The notes under the pieces are model-generated. The model searched no databases, was not told the DNA's origin, and worked only from the letters and a program-made list of their open reading frames with translations. From Capniomyces stellatus (lineage: Eukaryota > Kickxellomycota > Harpellomycetes > Harpellales > Legeriomycetaceae), in contig LUVW01000010.1 in NCBI GenBank assembly GCA_001661515.1, forward strand, positions 599,925 to 663,924: DNA of 64,000 nucleotides, given 5' to 3'. This document shows, piece by piece, positions 55,803 to 64,000 of this stretch. Numbering within the stretch: the first letter of the stretch is position 1; the number at the start of each line of letters is the position of its first letter. A program made the translations under genes and the position numbers.

Positions 55803-56118
55803 TTAGCTGAATCTACTATTCTCTCCAGCCATATCAATCTAATTACAGCTCAATATTAGCCTAATGAACTAATACACATTCGGATTAAGGCGAACACATT
55901 TTGAATGAACTTACCTTGTTTATATTCGGACTATTTATAGAAAGCGTGTAAGCCTGTGAAAACTCCTTTACAGTCGGATTTGAGTACAGCTACCTTTTAT
56001 TTACTAATGTGCTAGAACTCTATCATTAACCAAGAACCAACAAGTTACTGTTGGATTTACTTACCTTGCCTAGTTTAGGCGGAAAGTTGTTGTATTCTAC
56101 TTGCACGTCGGTATGCAT
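55803..56118 (-). CDS. candidate micro-exon gene or gene start
   Basis: On the minus strand an ATG at 56118 starts an 18-codon exon (56118-56065: MHTDVQVEYNNFPPKLGK) that ends exactly at AAG|GTAAGT. A 13-codon exon (55953-55915: AYTLSINSPNINK) lies between a CACAG acceptor and a second AAG|GTAAGT donor, in the same phase. A third segment (55838-55803: IDMAGENSRFS) follows a TTAG acceptor and ends in TAA. Together they give 42 residues. Introns would be 111 and 76 nt, within the range of verified introns here. I do not recognise the product. Exon 3 may be wrong and the true gene may continue further down the minus strand. Two consecutive perfect, in-phase donors are the main support. Confidence 0.3.
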
Positions 56119-59100
56119 GTTTGTTTGTTTTTCAGCAAACACTTAGCAGGACTGGTAGAGCACTGATTCAACAGGTCCCATCCATTTCACATAATTGCAA
56201 GTTATAACGTTTGCTTTCTCAGCACTTTTAAGTAGGATGATGATTTGGATATTACTAAACAATTAACATATTAAACACTCATTAAAAAGGGTGTATTAAT
56301 AATAATAAAAAGTACACTTAACATATAAATATATTTATATTGATATTAAGAGTAACAACACGCTTAGTCTTTAACAAATTGTGTTCTCTAGTGATTTAGG
56401 CGCCTCAAGCGACTACGTCAATAAAATTTTATATAGCAAGATTTTGACGCTTTTGGTTACATAAGATATTTGTCAACTCGGCTTTTGGTTACATAAATTA
56501 TTTGTTAAACTAGCTTTATGTAATGGATATTCCCTCCGCTTTATAACTTTTTTTTTATTCCTTCCGCTTTTTAACTTTTTTTTATTTCTTTCGTTTGTAT
56601 CTTCTTGATTTTCAAACCTGTGCCTTTATTTTTTTTTCTTCCTTCAATGTTTTTGTTTTAGTGTTATTGATTCCCTTATTAATCGTAAAAAGTAAAAAAA
56701 GTCCCAATAACCCAATAAAAGGGTTGGTTGCATACCTATTTCTACGCCTAGAAAAGTATCATTTATATCTGATTTGCCTGCCACACCACATATAAACGTA
56801 AAGCTCTCTTCCATAAATCAGTCTGAAAGGACAACATAAAACGTCTACTAGGCCTCGGTGTGCTTATCAAAGGTAAAAAAAAAAGCTTATTTCACATTTA
56901 TGTAGCTGGTTTATTTTTTCATCTGAAGGCACCATGTATAAAACCCAACATCAGCGTGTTGAGATTGAAAAGTGTAGCTCATCTACACTATGCACAACCA
57001 GGTGCAATTTGTATCGCTGCCACAAACTTACCTAGTTTGAGTTTATAAATAGAAACAGTTCACAAAGGGTTTTACCGATTACGGGAATTATTTTGTTAAT
57101 GATAATACACCAAAATAGTTACGATTGAAATTTGTAAACCGAGATAGTTTGATTTGCTTTATATTACGTTATCCTATGACATCAGTGGTTTCTCTTACAT
57201 GCACTGAGTAAAAAAAAACTTTGTAATGTGCAAAAATTTGTTTCAGATAAACTGACAGTTTGACTCCATCAATTATCAAATGTTAAACGCAGTTATAGCA
57301 GTTATAGAAGTTTATTTTATTTTATTGAAATAGTTGAAGCTGTTTTTTCGTCATAGCGACTAGTTGTCAGTTTATAATTTTCAAAACCCTTCGACTAATG
57401 TTATTCTCCGACCAACTTAGTATACTAATATATATCTTCAAGTGAGTCAGTAGAGCTGGTTTAGCAGTAGCGTGGTAGTAAATGAGGTTTATGTGTAGAC
57501 ATATACGTTTTATTTACTCAATCGCTTCCATATATTTATTCAAAGAAAGGGTAAAAATGTATACCATCATTTGGCAAAGTTACAATACTGAGAAAAACAG
57601 TACGTAAAAATTGACAATCAAAAGAATTTTCAATCTAATAACTATAATGAAAACTAAAGCATTTCTAGCAAAGACTTGGACTGAAGGAAACTTTGGTCCA
57701 AATAAAAATGTTTTGGAGAGGAATAAAATTTATTTAAATGCACCCAATAAAAAATAAAAACGCTTAATTATATTGTGATTTCGAGTTAAAATTTATTTGG
57801 GGTTGAATGCCTAGTTTGGCTGTTAATCAGTGCTGGCTGAAAGTACGTAATTTGGTTTATAATCACTAATAGCTTTACAAATTGTGATTTTTAGATGTAG
57901 GTTAAATATAAGTATATTTGCTGAAAAGAGAATAGCCAATCTTACACACCTTAGCAAACATGTCATACTATGGCAGAATTTATTGAACACTTTAAAGCTC
58001 AAACATGCAATCAGCAGTTTTTTTTTATAATGGTAAAAAATAAAAAACCAAAAAGATTCTGGCTCTTCTTATCCATAACCGGCTAATACTCTGTGTCTCT
58101 TTACAATACGTTACGCAGGCGTCCATTCTTTGTGCTGTTTAGAATGTGTTCAATATATTGTTCACAAGTAACATGAGAACTGCATCTTTTGCTTGCTAAA
58201 GTCTAATTCAGTGTTCTTGGAAAATGCTGACGCTTTATATAAATAACTACATCTGCCGGGTATTGGTTTTAATACTTGACGGTGATTGGCTCTGCCAACA
58301 TTACGTTACTCTGGTTTTCTCTCCTTCTGTTGTTGGCCTGGATTTAGTTAGGAACTTAGAGCCAAACTTGACTTTGACATTTCTGATTTAAATCCTCTTT
58401 GACTTTTTTCCAAAAGCAAACTAATTTACTAACACATCTTTGTTTGTTTTCTAACTCTTTTACAAAGTTCCATCTAGACGAAGCAAAAAACGGAGTAAAA
58501 CTAAGTTCAATAATTTCAATAAAAAAAAAAACTAAGCTCAATAACTAAAAAAAATACAACTTAATTTGTTGAAATTAGGACATAATACTTATTCGTTAAT
58601 AATTCCGTGTATTTTAAATAAGCTTTGACTATAAATATATTCAACTGGTGAGTACAAATTATAAAACGTAGCCTATTCTACCAAATTCAAACCTTGCGAA
58701 TGTTATACTATTAACTGTACATTTGTAATGATTAAGTAATAGAAATACTTTGATTGAATAGTAAACCAAGCCAAATTGAATAATTAATGCGGGATATTTA
58801 GTTATTCAGCAATAAATAATCCAAAACGTAATGCTGAAATAAAAAGTCTATAAATAAGGAACCAGAACTGGTAAAAACAAAGGTACGGTGGTTGTAATTA
58901 ATACGCCATATTATCAAAAGCAAAAGAAAAAAAAGATAGAATGAGCAAGGTTTTAAAATGAGTAACAATATAAGCAAAATGACTGCTATCTAGAGGGCCG
59001 AAACTGTATAAATAGTTAAAATAGAGTTTAGCAAGGCAAAGAAAATCAATAACTTCATTCAAAGCTACTATTAATTTATTTTTCATCTTTACAATTTAAA

Positions 59101-59130
59101 AGGCATACTTTCAAAGCAATCAATCCTTCT

Positions 59131-62100
59131 ATGATCAAGAATATTTCCAGTGGGCTAGCTTTGCTACTAGTAGCGGCAAGAGCCATAAACGGACTTTCGC
59201 TTGCAAATAACTCTACAGGCCACAACCTATACACGAGAAACGAAGACCCTGATGATATCGTTGCCAACATTATCGGTGGGTCAGAAAGTGTTTTTGAAAA
59301 TTACAAATCAATAGCATACTTTGAAGTTAGTGATGTAAAGGACTACAGATGCACAGGTTCATTGATCACCCCCAACATGGTGATAACTTCAGCTCATTGT
59401 CTTCATGAAACGAATACCGTCAACTCGAACACCTGGGGTAAAATCACCATTGGCCTTGGTAGCAAGGACCCATTGCCAGTAAACAAAAATGCCTACAAGA
59501 TCCAAAGAGCTATTCTACATCCCAACTACAAACACGTCAGGCCATATGCAGACGATTTGGCCCTATTGATCCTGGACCAGTGTGTGCCAAGAGAAATAGC
59601 CACGCCAATTGAACTTGAAAAAGGATCATTCAACCCAGATACAAGCTATAAGATTGCAGGATTTGGTGAAACAGCCATTGATGATCATTCACCATCAGTT
59701 CTTCACCAATTAACTGTTGTTAAAGGAAGAGACTACCTATGCGAAATGTTCCATCCACAAGACTCCAAAAACGGAAAGGTGTTTTGCATAGCCCAAACAG
59801 AAAACAGCGCTTCATGCTTTGGCGATAGTGGAGGTCCGTTGACTTATAACGATTACGCTAAGCTCCAGGGAGTTGAAAGCACTGTTGTCAAGATCAATGG
59901 CAAGCTATGTGATGCCAAAGACACAGTAGCAGTTTATATGCTGGTTTCGGGTTATTGGGAGGAGTTTATCTCTAAACATGTTAACTGCACTGGACCAAAT
60001 TGCGATTACACTGAAACTTGTAAAAAAATCGTTACTACCACAACCAGACCACCACCAATAACCACCACCAGCGTCGTGCCACCACCAATCACTACCACCA
60101 GCGTTGTGCCACCACCAATCACCACAACCAGCGTTGTGCCACCACCAATCACCACAACCAGCGTCGTGCCACCACCAATCACCACCACCAGCGTCGTGCC
60201 ACCACCAATCACCACCACTACCGATAGTTGCTCGCAAACCTACTCATCAATGAACATTGAAGACGGATCAAGTGACCCATCAACAATAGAATACAGCACT
60301 GAAAACATAATCAAAGTCAAGTGTGTAGAGGCCCAATTCTTTGTTGAGTTTGATATTGACAACTTTTCAGACGTCTACTTTGCCCTCAGCACCCAAGAGT
60401 CGCTTGAAGGAGGAACATTGGTCCAGGGATCTGTCAGTGTCAATAACAACGATTGGTTTATTGAGTCAGGTGATAATGTTGAGAGAAAGCAAATCAACCT
60501 AGGTGCAAACCCACCAACAACGTTCAAAGCCTTTATCAGATCTGATGATACTGGTATCTCCATTGGTTACAATGGTGTCGTTGCTGTTCGTATGCCATCT
60601 AATAGGTTTGATATTGCTAGTATTTCTTCAGCAAGTCAACTATATTTGGCATTCGCAGCTGAAAGCGATGATGTTGATATCACAAANNNNNNNNNNNNNN
60701 NNNNNNNNNNNNNNNNNNNNNNNNNNNNNNNNNNNNNNNNNNNNNNNNNNNNNNNNNNNNNNNGTGCCACCACCAATCACCACAACCAGCGTCGTGCCAC
60801 CACCAATAACCACCACCAGCGTCGTGCCACCACCAATCACCACAACCAGCGTCGTGCCACCACCAATAACCACCACCAGCGTCGTGCCACCACCAATCAC
60901 CACAACCAGCGTCGTGCCACCACCAATCACCACCACCAATACCAGAACTAGAACCAGAACCAGAACAAGGACTAGAACCAGAACCACCACCAGCGTCGTA
61001 CCACCACCAATCACTACCACCAGCGTCGTGCCACCACCAATCACCACAACCAGCGTCGTGCCACCACCAATCACCACCACCAATACCAGAACTAGAACCA
61101 GAACCAGAACAAGGACTAGAACCAGAACCACCACCAGCGTCGTACCACCACCAATCACTACCACCAGCGTCGTGCCACCACCAACCACTACAACCACCAC
61201 AACCAGACCGCCAATTACAGACAGTTGTATACAGACTTACCCATCAATTGTTATTGAAAAGGGTTCAGTGAGTTCGCCTACTAAAGCCTATGAATTTGAC
61301 AAAGCGATTGATATTAAGTGTAACGATGCGCAATTCCTCGTTCAATTTGAGGTGGAGCGTTCTTCAGATATCTATTTTGCATTTGGTAAGCAAAAGTCAT
61401 TGGAAGGCAGTGCAATAATCGAAGGAATTGTAGGTGTTAACAGCGGCGAATGGTATATCGGATCAGCAAACTATGACGTTTCAAACACAAGCAGTTTAGC
61501 TAGAGCCTCGATGGTTGCAGCTTTTATTAGATCCGATAATACTGGAATTTACATTGGCTATGACGGTAAAGACATAACCCACTTGGTATCGGGTGAGTAT
61601 GACATATCTGAATTTGCTTCAGGAAACCTTGTCCACTTGGCATTCGCAGCTGAAAAAGACAATGTCGAGATCTCAAACATAGTTGTCAAATGTACTAACG
61701 ACGAGGAATGCAGAAACCCACCAACCACCACCACATCGCCACCAACCACTACACCACCAGTCACAACCTGCCCGCTGACATCTGTGGGACCTAACTTGAT
61801 AATAGACTCCAAGGACAAGTTCAAGCAATATGACTTCAAGAACACTTTGCTAGTTCCATGTGATGACCAAGAGTATGAATTCACTGCGTTGGCCACAACA
61901 GATTCTGACCTGTTTATTGCGCTGATGTCTGAAAAGGGATTCTACAGTGCTGATGGTGTCATTGAAGCACAGTTTGGAATAGCGTCGGGCGTAAGCTCGG
62001 TTAAAAGAGGAAGATACTCGCTTAATAAACGGTCTTCAATCTTGAAGCGTGCATCAAATGTGTTGGTTAAGATAGTTTCCACAGCAAACGACGTCAAGAT

Positions 62101-62287
62101 ATATATTGGAAATGACCTTAAGGTTACATACAAGACGAACTCGTTCAAGGTCAATGGCTTGGCATTTGCTCCGTTTGCCAACAAGGTTATCTTAAAAGAT
62201 CTCACGTTCTCGTGTGCTCGAGTTTCTAGCTGTCCTACAGTAACCGAGTCATACGACATTATCCCAGTTAGAGAAACAAACTTCTAA
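59131..62287 (+). CDS. secreted chymotrypsin-fold protease with Thr/Pro repeats and three C-terminal beta domains (assembly gap inside)
   Basis: Single exon broken by a 77-N gap (60687-60763); the frame shifts by one across it, so the N count is arbitrary. Residues 1-~22 are a signal peptide and the mature protease begins IIGGSES after a short pro-segment. Catalytic residues are intact: TSAHC (His), YADDLALLILD (Asp), SCFGDSGGPL (Ser). From about residue 305 a Thr/Pro-rich linker of 10-residue units (VPPPITTTSV) leads to a ~145-residue domain (VEFDIDNFSDVYFALSTQES; AFIRSDDTGISIGYNG). After the gap come more VPPPITTTSV units, two Thr-Arg blocks, then a second copy (61222-61697) and a third (61771-62220) of this domain. 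The domain resembles the Methyltransf_FA (FAMeT) beta-sandwich by its core pattern; this is tentative. Likely an extracellular, O-glycosylated protease with binding modules. Confidence 0.87.
60058..60225. repeat. 30-bp coding minisatellite, block 1
   Basis: Over five copies of a 30-bp unit encoding VPPPITTTSV-type decapeptides, with mostly silent changes between copies (ACC/ACA, GTC/GTT). It forms the linker between the protease and the first beta domain. Confidence 0.95.
60687..60763. other. 77-N assembly gap inside the protease gene
   Basis: The gap begins at the end of the first beta domain (after DDVDIT) and ends inside the VPPPITTTSV repeat. It probably hides a repeat array that the assembly could not span. 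Reading frame differs by one on its two sides. Confidence 0.97.
60764..61200. repeat. 30-bp coding minisatellite, block 2, with Thr-Arg repeats
   Basis: About ten more 30-bp units (VPPPITTTSV) interrupted twice by an ACCAGAACTAGA-type run encoding alternating Thr and Arg (about 60940-60982 and 61084-61132). The two interruptions and their flanks are near-identical, so the composite unit of about 150 bp has itself been duplicated. Confidence 0.95.
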
Positions 62288-63505
62288 CCTTGTTTAGGAA
62301 GTTTCTTTTTCGGTATTAAATTATGGTTTATTTTTCTTTTTAGTTTTAAAAGTTTTCCCAAGTATTCGTTTTTGTTATACTGTTATAAATAGATAGTAAG
62401 CTATAGTTTCACTGCAAGTTTTTGATATATTTAGTCAACATAAAATTATTTAAACAATAATCAGAGTTTGTATCAGTGAAAAAAGTATTGAGCTGTTTAC
62501 AAAAGTAAAATAAAAATAAAAAGTACAACAAGCAACGTGCAAAATGTGCAAAGTACAAGAAAGGGAGAAGGTTTTGTTTAACTAAAATCTCACAGAGATT
62601 GGTGGGCAAGCTCCTGGGAGAGGAGTTAAAACAACCAACCGTCAAGATTCTCAAGAATCCTGACACCCTCGGCGCCAAGACGATGCTGGCAACAGCGTCG
62701 TTTTTGGAGGCCATCCAAAAACCCCGTTACTTGATCCTGTCCAGGCTTAAAGTAGCACCAATCTCCCTGAACAAATGTCCATCGGGTACGGACGATCTAA
62801 TTGATCGAAGGGATGTTGGCTAATAGAGTCATTTAACATATCAAAATAGTACAGTGTTTTATAGTATTTTATGGTATTGTTTAATATTGTATGTTTTGTT
62901 GTGTTGATTTTGTTACCAATAAACCACATAAATAAAATAAATAAAAAACGGGGTTTTGTTTAGTTTGAATTTGGACATGTGGGTGTGATGGTAGAGAGAA
63001 CGAGCTGCTAAGACTGGAGAGGAGGAGTTAATATTGTTGCTGTTATTTGGATTGGATGGTAAAAAATTGGGAGTGAAATTTGGTGGAGTTATGTTAATTC
63101 TATTGCCAATATTCCACAAAAGTAGATAAAACAAATAAATAGTTGGAGCAAATAAATAAAGTTGGTGAATATTTGGAGTTGGGAGGAACCAAACATATTT
63201 AGTTAAAAGTGGATTTTTCCATTAAACAAAAATAAATAAAAATAAAAACCGAGTTTAGTTTTAATTGGCATATATATATATATTTGTTTTTAGAGGAATT
63301 GGGTTCGAGTGTTTCAGTTACGAATTTGAATAAATCCAACTTGATAAAATAAGCATTAAAGCAAAAGAAGAGATAGCAAGATATAAGGGTAACAGAAAAA
63401 AAAAACAGAGTATACTGCAAGTGAAACATAGCATTGACAGTTGGAAAAAAGAAAGAAATAAATAAAAAAACAAGAGGTGGAATAAAAGCTAATGAATAAG
63501 GCAGG
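62288..63505. other. intergenic with an orphan open frame
   Basis: 1.2 kb between the protease and RAB3GAP1. It contains the start-less open frame at 62509-62823. The rest is AT-rich with ATAAATAAA-type runs (62930-63255) and a TA run (63270-63284). Confidence 0.5.
62509..62823 (+). pseudogene. orphan open frame without a start codon
   Basis: The frame is open from 62509 to TAG-free end at TAA 62821-62823 (104 codons) and contains no ATG before codon 60 or so. The second part reads like a soluble protein: LVGKLLGEELKQPTVKILKN, GAKTMLATASFLEAIQKPRY, LILSRLKVAPISLNKC. Local GC content rises above the flanks. An acceptor-like CACAG ends at 62595, so it could be a terminal exon, but no upstream exon fits between it and the protease. 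I do not recognise the family. A decayed gene fragment is the likeliest reading. An antisense ATG frame (62409-62714) overlaps it but its second half is Phe/Leu-rich noise. Confidence 0.3.
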
Positions 63506-64000
63506 ATGGACGATGAAGACGAACAGTATGAAATAATTGATTACACAACGGCGTCAATTTGGGAAAAGTTTGTTTCGGATATAGAAAAGGCACTGGTGAA
63601 ATGGAAAGTGGTTAATGGGAATGTAGGGGAGTTTAATTGCGGGTATGATTTGGGGACGCTGGAGGGAATACTGGTAACAGATAGTGTGAGTTTGGCGGAA
63701 AAGACGGATATATTGGTGAAATGGGCGGTGCGGGTGGAGCGAGTGTGGCAGGGAAATACTTGCTACTTGCTAATGTTACATCGACATCCAGTTTTCTCAA
63801 AAAGTTCAATGGTGAATAAAGATAGCAGGGAGGGGATTGAGGAGGTGTTTGAAAAGCTGTATCCGAGTATCTACATTGTTGATAATGAGAGCCAGCAGAA
63901 TATGCTGGATGAGACGGAGGGACAGAGGGACAATTCTTGGCCGGGGTTGCATCCATTGCATCGCTGGAGTGGGGAGACCAGATTTATTAGTATTTGGCAC
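63506..64000 (+). CDS. RAB3GAP1: Rab3 GTPase-activating protein catalytic subunit, N-terminal part (RAB3GAP1-like)
   Basis: ATG at 63506; the frame stays open for 165 codons to the window edge, so the gene is partial. The start YEIIDYTTASIWEKFVSDIE, then EKALVKWKVV, matches the N-terminus of Rab3GAP catalytic subunits (EITDFTTASEWERFIS pattern). LLMLHRHPVFSKSS and WPGLHPLHRWSGETRFISIW also fit. With a non-catalytic partner, Rab3GAP acts on Rab3 and as exchange factor for Rab18 at ER and lipid droplets in animals. In fungi the complex is patchy, kept mainly in early-diverging and some filamentous groups. No intron is seen so far. The catalytic domain lies beyond the window. Confidence 0.82.
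   Translation, partial: MDDEDEQYEIIDYTTASIWEKFVSDIEKALVKWKVVNGNVGEFNCGYDLGTLEGILVTDSVSLAEKTDILVKWAVRVERVWQGNTCYLLMLHRHPVFSKSSMVNKDSREGIEEVFEKLYPSIYIVDNESQQNMLDETEGQRDNSWPGLHPLHRWSGETRFISIWH

Larger units (their letters stand above)
54858..59130. other. 4.3-kb gene-poor region
   Basis: AT-rich, with a poly-T tract and 3-N gap (55226-55269). Open frames here have non-ATG starts and Phe/Leu-rich, low-complexity products. The only structured candidate is a three-mini-exon minus-strand model at 55803-56118, listed separately. No RNA gene was recognised; I looked for tRNA arms and U-snRNA core motifs by eye. Confidence 0.45.

Noticed and set aside
56595..56795. Hydrophobic plus-strand frame
   Set aside because: TTG start and Phe/Leu/Ile-rich product typical of T-rich DNA.
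60640..61200. Val/Gly-rich minus-strand frame in the protease repeat
   Set aside because: It is the antisense reading of the 30-bp minisatellite and crosses the N gap.
62409..62714. Minus-strand ATG frame opposite the orphan frame
   Set aside because: Its second half is Phe/Leu/Tyr-rich noise from A-rich DNA; the plus-strand reading has better composition.
1..64000. Transposons, CRISPR arrays, viral or plasmid genes, rRNA
   Set aside because: No transposase, reverse transcriptase, integrase, capsid, terminal repeats with target duplications, direct-repeat arrays with spacers or rRNA segments were recognised on either strand.

Overview
The window is nuclear DNA of an AT-rich, intron-containing fungus. 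The evidence is spliced protein-coding genes with short GT-AG introns, fungal-type families (WHI2, a fungal UFD1/zinc-finger protein, CAS1, ERV29, cysteine-rich GPI-type wall proteins), nuclear-encoded mitochondrial proteins (GUF1, a mitochondrial prolyl-tRNA synthetase, bS21m, a PPR protein) and polymerase III tRNA genes. RAB3GAP1, CAS1 and a secreted chymotrypsin-fold protease together suggest an early-diverging lineage, possibly an arthropod-associated Kickxellomycotina-type fungus. That placement is inference; nothing here is a marker gene.

Layout. 1-5 kb: two tandem secreted, probably GPI-anchored cysteine-rich paralogs (+). 4.9-7.8 kb: UFD1/zinc-finger protein (-), divergent from GUF1 (+, 15 exons, 8.4-12.5 kb). 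12.8-14.3 kb: secreted histidine acid phosphatase (-). 14.3-17.4 kb: gene-empty, with small hairpins. 17.4-18.5 kb: ERV29/SURF4 cargo receptor (+). 20.2-21.2 kb: secreted basic protein with nine tandem 12-residue repeats (+). 22.1-24.6 kb: eIF2B epsilon (+), convergent with WHI2 (-, 25.1-27.0 kb). 29.1-31.5 kb: CLYBL-like lyase (-, 11 exons). 32.9-35.0 kb: PHO13-type HAD phosphatase (+, 10 exons). 36.8-37.4 kb: G-protein gamma subunit (+). 38.4 kb: tRNA-Asn (-). 38.8-42.0 kb: mitochondrial prolyl-tRNA synthetase (+). 42.3-44.4 kb: SulP/STAS anion transporter (-). 45.6-48.8 kb: PPR protein (-). 49.4 and 49.8 kb: tRNA-Lys and tRNA-Ala (+). 50.3-51.1 kb: bS21m (+). 51.6-54.9 kb: CAS1-type O-acetyltransferase (-) whose PC-esterase domain has lost Ser and His of its triad. 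54.9-59.1 kb: essentially gene-empty. 59.1-62.3 kb: secreted serine protease fused to Thr/Pro repeats and three related beta-type domains, broken by an assembly gap (+). 63.5 kb to the end: start of RAB3GAP1 (+).

Themes. Genes are unlinked housekeeping and secretory units rather than a cluster. Four serve mitochondrial gene expression or metabolism (GUF1, PARS2, bS21m, probably the PPR protein; CLYBL is also mitochondrial). Four or five products are secreted or wall-associated and contain low-complexity or repeated segments. Long poly-G/poly-C tracts, unexpected in such AT-rich DNA, recur in gene 3' flanks and at assembly gaps. Exon boundaries below were placed by eye from reading frame, splice signals and family conservation; all listed junctions keep phase.

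The most unusual items are the dodecad-repeat secreted protein, the protease plus triple-domain fusion, and the CAS1 protein with a degenerate catalytic triad. I did not find a clear new mobile or defence system.
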